38,906 nucleotides of DNA, taken from positions 1 through 38,906 of the forward strand of contig DASVTZ010000096.1 of the NCBI GenBank assembly GCA_036387335.1. The letters run 5' to 3'. Source of the DNA: Longimicrobium sp. GTDB lineage: Bacteria > Gemmatimonadota > Gemmatimonadetes > Longimicrobiales > Longimicrobiaceae. How positions within the stretch are numbered: the first letter of the stretch is position 1; every line of letters begins with the position of its first letter. Position numbers and translations under genes: made by a program. The notes under the pieces are model-generated. The model was not told the origin of the DNA. It did no database searches and saw only the letters and a program-made list of their open reading frames with translations. Positions 1 through 8,403 of the stretch are shown one piece after another.

Positions 1-261
1 CGACTCGCCCATGCGCTGCGCCATGCACCCCGTGACGCCCACCAGCGCCCCGCGCCGCCGCTGCTCCTGGAGCTGGCCCACGCGCCCGATGACGCGCTTC
101 TCCGCGTGGTCGCGGATGGCGCAGGTGTTCACCAGGATGACATCGGCGTCCTCCGCCGAGTCCGTCGCGACGTAGCCGCTCTCCGCCAGGATTCCGTGCA
201 TCAGCTCGGAATCGGCGGTGTTCATCTGGCAGCCGTACGTCTCGATGTACGCTCGCTTCAT
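1..261 (-). CDS. miaB: MiaB tRNA methylthiotransferase, N-terminal part (cut by window edge)
   Basis: The first 87 residues of a gene that runs off the left edge. MiaB is a radical-SAM enzyme that adds a methylthio group to N6-isopentenyladenosine at position 37 of tRNAs reading UNN codons. The visible part is the UPF0004/MTTase N-terminal domain: it opens with ETYGCQMN and continues with NTCAIRDHAEKR and GVTGCMAQR. Cys11, Cys47 and Cys79 are the three cysteines expected to hold the auxiliary 4Fe-4S cluster. The radical-SAM CxxxCxxC and TRAM domains lie outside the window. The start is the ATG at 261, immediately before the family's usual opening. RimO or MtaB are the alternatives, but the GCQMN and NTCAIR wording is typical of MiaB. 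Confidence 0.9.
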   Translation of the reverse strand, partial: MKRAYIETYGCQMNTADSELMHGILAESGYVATDSAEDADVILVNTCAIRDHAEKRVIGRVGQLQEQRRRGALVGVTGCMAQRMGES

Positions 262-334
262 GGCCGGGACTTCAGGGGACGCTGGATGGGATGGAGGCTT
301 GGGTACACCGGTGTGGGCCCGCGGTTCGGCGGGG

Positions 335-630
335 AGTGCGTTAGTGCGTTAGTGCGTTAGTGCGTTGAGGTCCGGCGGCCCACCCCACTTTGTCATCCTG
401 AGCGGGCGCTTCACCGTCCTCGCCCCGTCTCCAACCTCTGGCGCGCAGCGAAGGATCTACTGCGCGTACCGAGGGGCTCGTGCTGATCCACCGGCCTCTC
501 GCCTCGCCGGCTAGATCCTTCAGTCGCCGCCAAGGCTACGGCGTGATCCACGAATCTGAGCAGCGGCTCCTTCAGGATGACAAATAAGGGTATCTCCGCA
601 CGCACTAACGCACTCACGCACTAACGCACT
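335..630. repeat. Nested inverted-repeat element in the miaB-glyA gap
   Basis: The 375-base gap between glyA and miaB holds no credible gene. It holds three inverted repeats one inside another. Outer arms: four tandem AGTGCGTT units at 335-366, answered by reverse-complement AACGCACT units at 607-630 (middle unit with one mismatch). Middle arms: TTTGTCATCCTGA at 389-401 and its exact complement at 572-584. Inner arms: GAAGGATCTA at 450-459 and its exact complement at 512-521. The TCATCCTGAG...GGATCT wording resembles dispersed REP-like repeats seen in several phyla (recalled, not searched). It could fold as a long cruciform or an RNA hairpin ending glyA transcription. Confidence 0.8.
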
Positions 631-636
631 TCTGTT

Positions 637-1890
637 TCACACCCGCACCCAATCCGCGTACAGCGGAAACCGGTCGCACATCTCGCGGATCTCGCCGCGG
701 ACGGTGTTGGAAACCGTCTCGTCGTCGGGGGCGGTGACGACGCGGTCGATGAGCAGGGCGATGGCGCGCATCTCGTCGAGGCCCAGGCCGCGGGTGGTGA
801 GCGCGGGGGTGCCGATGCGGATCCCCGAGGTCACGAACGGCGACTCCGTCTCGCCGGGGACGGTGTTCTTGTTGACGGTGATGCCGGCGCGGTCCAGCGC
901 CTTCTCGGCCACCTTGCCCGTGACGCCCTTGCTGCGCAGGTCCACGAGGACCAGGTGGTTGTCGGTGCCGCCGGAGACGAGGGTGAAGCCGCGCTCCATC
1001 AGCCCTTCCGCCAGCGCCCGCGCGTTCTCGATCACGCGGCCGCTGTAGACGGAGAAATCCGGCCGCAGCGCCTCGCCGAAGGCGACCGCCTTGGCGGCGA
1101 TCACGTGCATCAGCGGGCCGCCCTGCACGCCGGGGAAGATCTGCTTGTCGACTGCCTTGGCGTACTCGGCGCGCGACAGGATCAGGCCGCCGCGGGGTCC
1201 GCGCAGCGTCTTGTGGGTCGTCGAGGTCACCACGTCCGCGAAGGGGACGGGGGACGGGTGGTGCCCCGTCGCCACCAGCCCGGCGATGTGCGCCATGTCC
1301 ACGAACAGCTTGGCGCCGCTCTCCCGCGCGATCTCGCCCATCACCTCGAAGTCGATCTGCCGCGGATACGCGCTGGCGCCCGCGACGATCACCTTGGGCC
1401 GCACCTGCATCGCCTGGTCGCGCAGGGCGGAGTAGTCGATGCGGTGGTCGTCCGGCCGCACGCCGTACGCGGCCACCTTGTACAGCCGCCCGCTGAAGTT
1501 TACCGGCGAGCCGTGCGTCAGGTGCCCCCCCTCGGAGAGGTTCATCCCGAGCAGGGTGTCGCCGGGCTCCATCAGCGCGAAGTAGACGGCCATGTTGGCC
1601 TGCGCGCCGCTGTGCGGCTGCACGTTGGCGTGCTCGGCGCCGAAGATGCGGAGGAGGCGCTCCTGCGCCAGCCGCTCCACCTCGTCCACCACCTCGCACC
1701 CGCCGTAGTAGCGCTTTCCGGGATACCCTTCGGCGTACTTGTTGGTGAGCACGGAGCCCATCGCCTCCAGCACCGCCCGGGAGACGAAGTTCTCCGAGGC
1801 GATCATCTCCAGCTGGTGCTCCTGCCGGGCGGCCTCTTCGCCGATCAGGCGGTGGATGTCCGGATCTGCGGCCCTCAGCGCGTCTTGCAT
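637..1890 (-). CDS. glyA: Serine hydroxymethyltransferase
   Basis: PLP-dependent enzyme that interconverts serine plus tetrahydrofolate with glycine plus 5,10-methylene-tetrahydrofolate, the main cytosolic source of one-carbon units. The 417-residue protein is full length for bacterial GlyA. It shows SENFVS near residue 32, [15 protein letters not shown] at 50-64, QPHSGAQAN at 91-99, the PLP-contacting [10 protein letters not shown] at 196-205, and the Schiff-base lysine in [14 protein letters not shown] (Lys227). The start ATG at 1890 is preceded by a GGAGAGAGAC ribosome site. It stands alone: the toxin-like gene ends 75 bases upstream and a repeat-filled gap follows. A C-rich/G-rich inverted repeat (1903-1912 with 1942-1951) just upstream may end the preceding transcript. 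Confidence 0.97.
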   Translation of the reverse strand: MQDALRAADPDIHRLIGEEAARQEHQLEMIASENFVSRAVLEAMGSVLTNKYAEGYPGKRYYGGCEVVDEVERLAQERLLRIFGAEHANVQPHSGAQANMAVYFALMEPGDTLLGMNLSEGGHLTHGSPVNFSGRLYKVAAYGVRPDDHRIDYSALRDQAMQVRPKVIVAGASAYPRQIDFEVMGEIARESGAKLFVDMAHIAGLVATGHHPSPVPFADVVTSTTHKTLRGPRGGLILSRAEYAKAVDKQIFPGVQGGPLMHVIAAKAVAFGEALRPDFSVYSGRVIENARALAEGLMERGFTLVSGGTDNHLVLVDLRSKGVTGKVAEKALDRAGITVNKNTVPGETESPFVTSGIRIGTPALTTRGLGLDEMRAIALLIDRVVTAPDDETVSNTVRGEIREMCDRFPLYADWVRV

Positions 1891-1965
1891 GTCTCTCTCC
1901 GTGCGGCGGCGGTCGTTCGGAAGCGCGGGAAGTTAGCGCGTCCGCCGCCGCCGGTCGAGAGCGGC

Positions 1966-2370
1966 TCAGGGCGAGATGATGTCCAGCCAGGGGAAGTAGC
2001 TTCTGTACCGCCGCGTATCGCGCGTGAGAAGACGCATCTGGTGAACCGATGCGTGCGCGCCGATGTAGAAGTCGGGCAGCGGCGACCGGCGTTCACCGCC
2101 GCGTCTGCGGTAGGCCAGATGGCTCTTCCCCGCCAGGAACGCCGCCTCGTACGGGAGCGGATCACGGCGGAACCGCGAAGTCGGGAGCAGGTCGTCGAGC
2201 TCTGCGACCTGGGCAAACTGAACCGACACTTCGGCGTAGATCACCGGGTTGATCACCAGCTCCGATTCCGCTTCGTAGCGGTTCAGCGCCTCCGTCGACC
2301 AGTCACTCCACGCGGGATCATCATTCAGGAAGTCTAGGAGCACGTTGCTGTCGACCAGAACGGCGCTCAC
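1966..2370 (-). CDS. PIN-domain ribonuclease, VapC-like toxin
   Basis: A 134-residue single-domain PIN protein. The fold is a Mg2+-dependent endoribonuclease, usually the toxin of a type II toxin-antitoxin pair that cleaves tRNA or rRNA. Visible acidic residues fit the metal site: Asp7 in VLVDSNVLLDFL, Glu47 in VIYAEVSV, Asp100 in LPDFYIGAHA and Asp118 in LTRDTRRY. Length is normal for VapC. The start ATG overlaps the stop of the upstream antitoxin gene by four bases (ATGA, 2367-2370), so the pair is translationally coupled with the antitoxin first, the usual order. The target RNA cannot be told from sequence. Confidence 0.88.
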   Translation of the reverse strand: MSAVLVDSNVLLDFLNDDPAWSDWSTEALNRYEAESELVINPVIYAEVSVQFAQVAELDDLLPTSRFRRDPLPYEAAFLAGKSHLAYRRRGGERRSPLPDFYIGAHASVHQMRLLTRDTRRYRSYFPWLDIISP

Positions 2371-2597
2371 TCGTCACCCCGCGTGAGAGCCATGACTTCG
2401 TCGGTGGTCATCCCGCCCTTGAGGCTGCCGCGGATCGAATCGAGGTACGAGCGAAAATCCCCAGATTTCTTCCAAACCTTGCGCACCAGCACCCCGCCGT
2501 CCACGACGGTGAGTTCCACCTCGCTGTCCGGCAGCAACCCTAACTTGTCGAGCATGTGCTGCGGAATCGTAACCTGTCCGTCCGCGCCGATCTTCAT
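2367..2597 (-). CDS. AbrB/SpoVT-family antitoxin
   Basis: A 76-residue protein beginning MKIGADGQVTIPQHMLDKLGLLPDSEVELTV-type sequence, the swapped-hairpin AbrB/MazE DNA-binding fold: a strand, the QVTIP turn, a helix and a Gly-containing loop. The C-terminal third (roughly residues 45-76) is the likely segment that wraps the PIN toxin. It overlaps the toxin gene by four bases. Antitoxins of this family usually repress their own promoter together with the toxin. A promoter-like sequence lies 37 bases upstream. The start ATG at 2597 follows a purine-rich GGGGCGAGAGAG stretch. DNA-binding and toxin-neutralising roles are inferred from family and context. Confidence 0.88.
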   Translation of the reverse strand: MKIGADGQVTIPQHMLDKLGLLPDSEVELTVVDGGVLVRKVWKKSGDFRSYLDSIRGSLKGGMTTDEVMALTRGDE

Positions 2598-2633
2598 CTC
2601 TCTCGCCCCTGGTGGTGTGGAAGACTTGCAAGG

Positions 2634-2661
2634 AGTTTAGCTTGCTTTCACCACAGGTCAA
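2634..2661 (-). promoter_or_regulatory. Candidate promoter of the toxin-antitoxin pair
   Basis: On the minus strand a TTGACC -35-like hexamer (2656-2661) is followed after 16 bases by TAAACT (2634-2639), about 37 bases before the antitoxin ATG. The surroundings are visibly richer in A and T than the flanking genes. Assigned by eye from sigma-70-like consensus. Confidence 0.45.
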
Positions 2662-2748
2662 CGGCTCGCCGAAAGGTCGTTTTCGCGATGGCTGCACAGT
2701 ACCGGAACCGCTCATTGGGGATCGCTCGGCCCTGCTCCCGTAGGATAC

Positions 2749-3477
2749 TCAGACGGGTGCCTCCGGGTTCAGGGGACCAGATAGGCGCTGCGCGTCGAAG
2801 CCTTCCTGGCGGATGCGGAGGTCGTAGTACAGGACCGTGGTCACCGCGCTGACGAACGGATAGACGAGGCAGACCACCACGCCGAGCAGCGGATCCATGT
2901 ACCGCGGGTCGAGCCCCAGCCCCATCGCCACCACGATCGCGAGCATGCCCCCCAGCAACGCCACGCCAAAGATCGCCCACGCCGCCACGACCGTGGTCAG
3001 GATGTGCACCATGAAGCCGTTCGTCAGCGCGCGGGAGCGTCCGTACGATGCGTAGGCGCCGGCGCCTTCCAGCACGACGGCGGCGGGCATGGCAAAGGTC
3101 CACGCGTAGAAGATGAACGCGGGCCCCACCAGCATCAGGAACCCCACTACGAGCAGAATCCCCTGGAAGATCGACGCGCCCAGGATGCTTCCGGAGCGGC
3201 TCACGACCTCGCGTACGCTCCGCCTGACGTCCGTCTCCCCTCCCGTGTAGATGTCGGACACGACCGCCATCACCGCGGTACTCGCCGCCAGCATGAGGAG
3301 GCAGCCGATGATGCCGACTACGACGCTCCGCTCGGGCAGCACGAGCATGATAAGGATGCCCGGGACGAGGAAAACGGCCGAGGCGAGCACCACCACGTCG
3401 TAGTGCGAGAGGATGATCTGGAACGCCGCATTGAGGATCTCCCCGGGGCGGCGGGCGCGGGGCTGAAGGGCCTGCAT
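2749..3477 (-). CDS. Multi-pass membrane protein (second of a tandem pair)
   Basis: A 242-residue integral membrane protein of unknown function. A short cytosolic N-terminus containing RRPGEILNAAFQI leads into about six hydrophobic segments (around residues 27-50, 54-72, 100-125, 155-180 and 195-215, some possibly double). It closes with TTVLYYDLRIRQEGFD, a signature seen in proteins annotated as having a glycerophosphoryl-diester-phosphodiesterase membrane domain. No catalytic phosphodiesterase residues are present, so an enzyme label would be unjustified. By eye more than half of it is identical to the next upstream gene, 36 bases away, so the two arose by tandem duplication. The start ATG at 3477 has GAGGAAA upstream. 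Confidence 0.8.
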   Translation of the reverse strand: MQALQPRARRPGEILNAAFQIILSHYDVVVLASAVFLVPGILIMLVLPERSVVVGIIGCLLMLAASTAVMAVVSDIYTGGETDVRRSVREVVSRSGSILGASIFQGILLVVGFLMLVGPAFIFYAWTFAMPAAVVLEGAGAYASYGRSRALTNGFMVHILTTVVAAWAIFGVALLGGMLAIVVAMGLGLDPRYMDPLLGVVVCLVYPFVSAVTTVLYYDLRIRQEGFDAQRLSGPLNPEAPV

Positions 3478-3513
3478 GGCTTTCCTCGTGCTGTGAATCC
3501 TTGCGTTACGAGC

Positions 3514-4263
3514 CTACGCGCCGAAGGGTAGTGCATCGGACTCCGCGTCGTCCATCTTGCCCGCGAGGAATTCCACGTCGAAGCCTTCCTGCCGGATGCG
3601 CAGGTCGTAGTAAAGCACCGTCGTCACTACGCTGATGAACGGATAGACGAGGCAGACCAGGATGCCGGAGAAAACGTCCGCGAACCGCTCGTCGATTCCC
3701 CCCGTCTCGAACACCGCGCTGAGCGCAAAGATTCCTCCAAAGAACACCACGCCCACGATCAGCCACGCAATCACGAGCGTGGCCAGGATGTGGCCCACGT
3801 ACCCCTTCGCCAGCGCGCGCGACCGCCCGAACGAGTCGGTGGCCCTGACGCCTTCAAGGATCACGACGGCCTGCATCGCGAAGCTCCAGGCGTAAAAGAT
3901 GAACGCGGGCACCACGAGCAGGAGGAGCCCTATCACCAGCAGGACTCCCTGCAGGATCGCCGATCCCACGACGCTGCCGAAGCGGCTGGCGACCTCGGTG
4001 ATGCTCCGCCTGACGTTCGCTTCTTCGCCCGTGTAGATGTCGGACGTGACCACCAGCACCGCCGTGCTCGCCGCGATCGTAAGGAGGCGGTCCGCGATGC
4101 CCGAAATGGGGTGCTCCTCGGGGAGCGCGAGCATGAGGAGGATGCTCGGGACGAGGAACACGGCCGAGGCGAGCAGCACGACATCGTAATGGGCCCGGAC
4201 GATCTGGAACGCGGCGTCCAGGATCTCGCCGGGGCGGCGAGGGCGGAGCTGGGGAGCCTGCAT
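3514..4263 (-). CDS. Multi-pass membrane protein (first of a tandem pair)
   Basis: A 249-residue paralogue of the gene downstream, with the same RRPGEILDAAFQI opening, the same spacing of hydrophobic segments, the conserved PAFIFYAW and GRSRAL motifs, and the same YYDLRIRQEGFD ending. Function is unknown; a role in membrane organisation or as a transport-like component would be a guess. The reading frame is open 24 codons further upstream, but the ATG at 4263 is chosen because CGGGAGGACC stands directly before it and because its N-terminus then matches the paralogue. A TATTAT -10-like sequence (4314-4319) lies about 50 bases upstream without a clear -35, so the pair may have its own promoter after the helicase gene. 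Confidence 0.82.
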   Translation of the reverse strand: MQAPQLRPRRPGEILDAAFQIVRAHYDVVLLASAVFLVPSILLMLALPEEHPISGIADRLLTIAASTAVLVVTSDIYTGEEANVRRSITEVASRFGSVVGSAILQGVLLVIGLLLLVVPAFIFYAWSFAMQAVVILEGVRATDSFGRSRALAKGYVGHILATLVIAWLIVGVVFFGGIFALSAVFETGGIDERFADVFSGILVCLVYPFISVVTTVLYYDLRIRQEGFDVEFLAGKMDDAESDALPFGA

Positions 4264-4368
4264 GGTCCTCCCGGATTTGGGGATGGTTTCGCGCGCGGGT
4301 GGGAAAGCAGATGATAATACGGGACGGGCGGGCAAGAACAGCGGATCACAGGCTTCGCGATGGCGCCG

Positions 4369-7300
4369 TCAGGCCGGCGGATCCAGCGTCCAGAGGTGGC
4401 AGCGCGCGGTGACCGTCGTGCCATCGGGCGCGGGGAGCTCGATGTGGCGGACGGGGCCGGCGGCCTCGGCGTAGCCCTTCACGGCCAGAGAGGCGCCCAT
4501 CACCTGCTCGTCGCGCGGGAGGGTACGCAGGACGTCCTGGCTGAGGAAGACGACCAGCTTGGCGCGCGGGCGGGTGATGGCGACGTTGAAGCGGTTGGGG
4601 TTGAGGAGGAACGACGCCTCGCGCTCCGCGTACTCCCGGTCCGCCACGGCGTAGGAGACGACGATCATCTCGCGCTCGTTCCCCTGCATCCGCTCCACCG
4701 TGTCGACCACGGGAAGCTCCTCGCGCGGCCAGCCGCCCGCCACCAGCTCGCCGAGGATCGCGCTGTTCTGCGCACGGTGCGGCGAGATGGCGGCGAAGGC
4801 GTGCGCGCGGAACGTCTCGGCCGTGTACGGCTCGCCGGTGGAAGGGTCGCGCATCCCCGCACGCGCCAGGCGCGCGAGACGGGCGACGAGCGCGGCTTCG
4901 AACGGGTTGCGGGCGGTGGCGCGGACGCCTTCGTACGTGCAGAAGACGACCGCGTCGCCGGGGCGGAAGAAGGTGTCCCAGAGGAGCGCGTCCAACGGGT
5001 CGGCGAAGGCACCGGGTGCTTCCAGCGTGAGCCGCCAGTCCGGCACCTTGGAGACGAGCCCCGGATAGAAGACGCGGCGCGGATAGCGGACCAGCGCCTG
5101 GTTCATCCGCCGGCTCTCGCGCAGCATGAAGTGCCCGAACTTCGCGGAGAAGTGAGAGAATGCGGAGCCGAAGAGGGTGTTCTCCGCGTCGTAGCTGCCG
5201 CGGATGATGGGGGCGAGCTGCCGGTCGTCGCCGCACAGGATCACCCGCCCGCCGCGGCGGATGGACGAGAGCGCGATCGTCGAGTCCGCAACCTTCATCT
5301 GCGACGCCTCGTCGATCACCACCACGTCGAAGAGCGGGCGAACCGGCGCGTCGCCCGACTCCTCATCTTCGTCCGATGAGGCGCCGTTCATCGCGCGCAT
5401 CTGCTTCCACAGCGACCACACGGTGGAGCCCACCACGACCGGCTCGTTGCCCGCGTCGGACTCGGCGAGGATGCGCTTGAGGTGCGTGTCCGGATGGAGG
5501 GCGTCGAGGCCGTGCAGGTCGGCGTCCGCCTCGCTCCCCCGCCCTTCCAGCTTCACAAGGCGCAGCGGGTTGGGGATGCCGCTCGCCTCCAGCTCGCGCG
5601 CGATCCGCACCAGCACGTTGACCACGGCGCGATGCGTGGCGGCGCTCACCAGGATGCGGCAGGGCCGCCCCTCGCGATTCGCCGCCGCCGCGATCCCGAT
5701 CAGCATCCACGCCAGCAGGTACGTCTTCCCCGTCCCCGGCGGCCCCCAGACGACGGAGATCTCCCTGCCGAAGACGCCGTGCCACGCATCCTCCTGCTCC
5801 GCGTTCAGCACGGGGCGGCCGAACGCGGCGCTCGCGGGGGCAATGGCGTCCTCCCAGGCCGCATCCGCGTGGAACGGCGCCAGGAGCCACTCCGCCGGGC
5901 GCTCGCCGCGCAGCAGCCCGCGCACGAGATCCGCCTCACCGCGGCCAGCTGCCAGCGCGCGCAGGGTGGCGACGACGCGGCGGGTGTTGAAGTCGGCCTC
6001 CGCCTTGTCGAGCACGCAGACGCGGCCGAAGTCGATCAGTCCTTCCTTCTCCGCACGCGCAAAGCCGTACTCGGAGGCCAGCGTCATGCGCGGCGGGTCG
6101 GCGGCGAGATCGTAGTCCACCAGCTCCGCGGCCAGCTTGCGGCGCAGCCACGGCTTGTGATGCGTGTCGGTGAGCGTGTGCCCGTCGTCGTTGGTCAGCA
6201 GGAGCGCGAAGTCGCCGGGGCGGAACTTGGCCTCGCGGCACTCGGGATCGAAGCTGAACACCGCGCTGCCATCCTCCCGCATCTCCTCCAGCGCGACGCC
6301 GCTGATGCATTCGAAGCGGCGCGCGCGGTCGTGCGTGGGAAGCGCGTGCAGCGAGCGTATGGCGGTGCTCTCCTCCGCCGCCTCCAGCTCGGTGAGCATG
6401 CGCAGCGATTCCAAGATCGGGTCAGCGATGGGATCGCCCGATGACGGATTCGCGGCGAACGTCGCGGCCTGCAGCTTGAGGCGCGTCTCGCCCTTGCGCC
6501 GCAGCGCCCGGTCGCGGACGGCGCGCACCACCGAGTCCAGCGCGGCCAGCTTCGACTCCACGGTGCGCACGATCTCCGCGCGCACCTCGTCCGGCCCCTG
6601 CTCCAGCTCGCTGACGCGAAACGGGCGGCGGTTCCAGACGTTGTGGATGCGCTCGAACGCCACCTGGCTGGAGAAGGGCGATCCGTACGTGCCGCGCGGG
6701 CGATGCACCCACGGCTTCAGCTCCGGCTGCAGCGCCTCGGAGACGCGCCCCAGCTCCCATGCGTACGGCACCGGGATGGCGTACAGCTCCGCAACCACGT
6801 CCAGCAGGATCGTCCCCGGCGCCGTGGATGCCGGCCTCGCCCCGTCGCCGTTGGGGAAGAGGAGCGCGGCCATCGCGGCGATCGCGGGCTGCGCATCCAC
6901 GTCCCCCAGGTGGCGCTGAAGGAGCCCGCGCAGGATCTCCATCTCCACCGAGTCGTAGACGAAGAAGTGCATCGATCGTCCGGGATTCGCCTCCTCGGCA
7001 AGCGCGGCGCCGAGGTGGTCCAGGAACTCGCCCAGCATCCGCCGCTCCGCCCGCGGATGCCCCCTCTCACAGACGAAGACGCGCGCCCTCCCCCGCCCCC
7101 CCGCCTCCACCCGTGCCCCCACCGCGAAGCAGAGTCCCGTCACCGGGTCGCTTTCGGCGGTGAGGAGGATGCGCACCCCCTCGCCCATCCCCATGCGATG
7201 CGTGCGGCCCTCGACGTCGAAGACCTTGTTGAAGCGGAGCGCCTGCACGCGCGCCTTGAGCTGCGCCTCGTGCGCCTCCAGCGCGTGCGAGCCGGTGTAC

Positions 7301-8199
7301 ACGCCCTTGTTGAACCCGCGCTTCTGCAGCTCGGCCACGGTGCGGATGCCGCGTGCGTTGAGCACCTGCCGCGCGACGGGCGTGATCCCGTGCACGCGCG
7401 ACAGGTCGTCCTCGCGGTCGGCCTGGGCGCGGCACTGGTCGAAGAAGCCGCACCCCGCGCAGAGCGGCATCAGGTGCCACGCGGCCTCGGCCGGCGTGCA
7501 CGCCGCCACGCGCGTCAGGTCTTCGCGCAGCAGTTCGCGCACGTGGTGCCGGTACGCGGCCAGCGCGAACGGACGCGGCTTTGCGGCGCCGCGCGTCCAG
7601 ATCCACCCGCGCCTCGTCTCCGCGACGCCGTCGATCCCCTCCGCGCGGCAGACTTCCTCGAGCATGAGCCCGTAGAACGCCACCTGCGCGAAGTGCTGGA
7701 GCGTCCCGTTGCGGCTCCACTTGATGTCCACCACGCCGAACCGCGCCCGCCCGTCCCTGCCGCGCCGGATGCGGATCAGGTCGGGCTGCGCGGGCTGGAT
7801 GGCGATGCGCGGATCGATCCCGTGCCGCGCCGCGAACGCCTCCGGATCGCGCAGGAGAAGCTCCGGCTGCACGATCCATCGCGTCTCCCCCGGATCGCGC
7901 AGCGCCTGGACCACGCGGTCGTATGCGAGCTTGACTGCATCGCCGTGCTCGTTGCGCCCGGCGGTGAGCACGGCGCCGGGGAAGCGGCGTTCGAGCTGCG
8001 CCAGCTTCCGCCGCTCGAACATCCGCCCCGCCTGCGTGAGGAGCCCCATCCCCGGCCGCGCGCTCGCCTTCGGGATCTCGAGGCCGCGCAGCGCCGGCGG
8101 CACCATCTCCCAGCGGAGGCGGCGGTCGCAGCGGAAGCGGAAGTGCTGTGCGGCGAGCGACCCGGTGAGGCGGAGCGCCGGATCTTCGGGGTGGGCCAT
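4369..8199 (-). CDS. RecB-like nuclease / RNase H-like / SF1 helicase fusion protein
   Basis: A 1276-residue three-part nucleic-acid enzyme resembling the TM0106 RecB-like nuclease-helicase family. (1) Near residue 156, GVVDIKWSRNG supplies the D-x-K of a PD-(D/E)xK nuclease. LCAGCGFFDQC near 250 is a cysteine set that may hold a 4Fe-4S cluster, as in AddB/Dna2-type nucleases. HGITPVARQVLNARGIRT follows, hairpin-helix-like. (2) From about 330, FDVEGRTHRMG to FFVYDSVEMEIL resembles the YprB-type RNase H-like exonuclease domain. (3) From about 800, an SF1 (Upf1/Dna2-like) helicase: GPPGTGKT near 820, VVIDEASQM near 960, CGDDRQLAP near 990, VERMQGNERE near 1170 and NRFNVAITRP near 1205. The ATG at 8199 is chosen because upstream codons run through a palindromic repeat; no good ribosome site is visible. 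Role is probably DNA repair or RNA/DNA processing; anti-phage function is possible but unsupported by neighbours. Confidence 0.88.
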   Translation of the reverse strand: MAHPEDPALRLTGSLAAQHFRFRCDRRLRWEMVPPALRGLEIPKASARPGMGLLTQAGRMFERRKLAQLERRFPGAVLTAGRNEHGDAVKLAYDRVVQALRDPGETRWIVQPELLLRDPEAFAARHGIDPRIAIQPAQPDLIRIRRGRDGRARFGVVDIKWSRNGTLQHFAQVAFYGLMLEEVCRAEGIDGVAETRRGWIWTRGAAKPRPFALAAYRHHVRELLREDLTRVAACTPAEAAWHLMPLCAGCGFFDQCRAQADREDDLSRVHGITPVARQVLNARGIRTVAELQKRGFNKGVYTGSHALEAHEAQLKARVQALRFNKVFDVEGRTHRMGMGEGVRILLTAESDPVTGLCFAVGARVEAGGRGRARVFVCERGHPRAERRMLGEFLDHLGAALAEEANPGRSMHFFVYDSVEMEILRGLLQRHLGDVDAQPAIAAMAALLFPNGDGARPASTAPGTILLDVVAELYAIPVPYAWELGRVSEALQPELKPWVHRPRGTYGSPFSSQVAFERIHNVWNRRPFRVSELEQGPDEVRAEIVRTVESKLAALDSVVRAVRDRALRRKGETRLKLQAATFAANPSSGDPIADPILESLRMLTELEAAEESTAIRSLHALPTHDRARRFECISGVALEEMREDGSAVFSFDPECREAKFRPGDFALLLTNDDGHTLTDTHHKPWLRRKLAAELVDYDLAADPPRMTLASEYGFARAEKEGLIDFGRVCVLDKAEADFNTRRVVATLRALAAGRGEADLVRGLLRGERPAEWLLAPFHADAAWEDAIAPASAAFGRPVLNAEQEDAWHGVFGREISVVWGPPGTGKTYLLAWMLIGIAAAANREGRPCRILVSAATHRAVVNVLVRIARELEASGIPNPLRLVKLEGRGSEADADLHGLDALHPDTHLKRILAESDAGNEPVVVGSTVWSLWKQMRAMNGASSDEDEESGDAPVRPLFDVVVIDEASQMKVADSTIALSSIRRGGRVILCGDDRQLAPIIRGSYDAENTLFGSAFSHFSAKFGHFMLRESRRMNQALVRYPRRVFYPGLVSKVPDWRLTLEAPGAFADPLDALLWDTFFRPGDAVVFCTYEGVRATARNPFEAALVARLARLARAGMRDPSTGEPYTAETFRAHAFAAISPHRAQNSAILGELVAGGWPREELPVVDTVERMQGNEREMIVVSYAVADREYAEREASFLLNPNRFNVAITRPRAKLVVFLSQDVLRTLPRDEQVMGASLAVKGYAEAAGPVRHIELPAPDGTTVTARCHLWTLDPPA

Positions 8200-8286
8200 G
8201 CAAACGGGTGCGGACGTGGTCGGGGATCGGAAACGGATGGTACGCGGAGGAGGGGGTGCGGTACAAGCGAAGAGAAGCCGAAGCCG

Positions 8287-8340
8287 CCCCCTCCCCCGCT
8301 CGTTCCTCGCGGCCCCTCCCCCAAAACTGCCTGGGGGAGG
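8287..8340. repeat. GC-rich palindromic repeat, module d
   Basis: Lies in the 204-base gap between the TPR gene and the helicase gene. Its reverse complement matches 23871-23926 with apparently one difference over about 54 bases, and a diverged copy sits at 38854-38906. A CCTCCCCC/GGGGGAGG stem encloses a short loop and is followed by CCGCGAGGAACGAGC. It can form a strong hairpin in the RNA and may end transcription of the six-gene operon, though no T-run follows. The rest of the gap shows nothing recognisable. Confidence 0.85.
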
Positions 8341-8403
8341 TGCGGACGCGGGCATCAGCGCCGGTCGGGCAGGTCGGCGCGAAGCAAGGCGGCGCATCGG
8401 CGC

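Noticed and set aside
335-366. Tandem short repeats resembling a CRISPR start
   Set aside because: Units are only eight bases with no spacers, and they form one arm of an inverted repeat.
2749-4263. Annotating the paired membrane proteins as glycerophosphodiester phosphodiesterases
   Set aside because: Only the membrane-domain-like ending is seen; no catalytic domain is present.
8200-8397. 66-residue N-terminal extension of the helicase
   Set aside because: It is encoded largely by repeat module d and Pro/Arg-rich sequence; the family-like start is the ATG at 8199.
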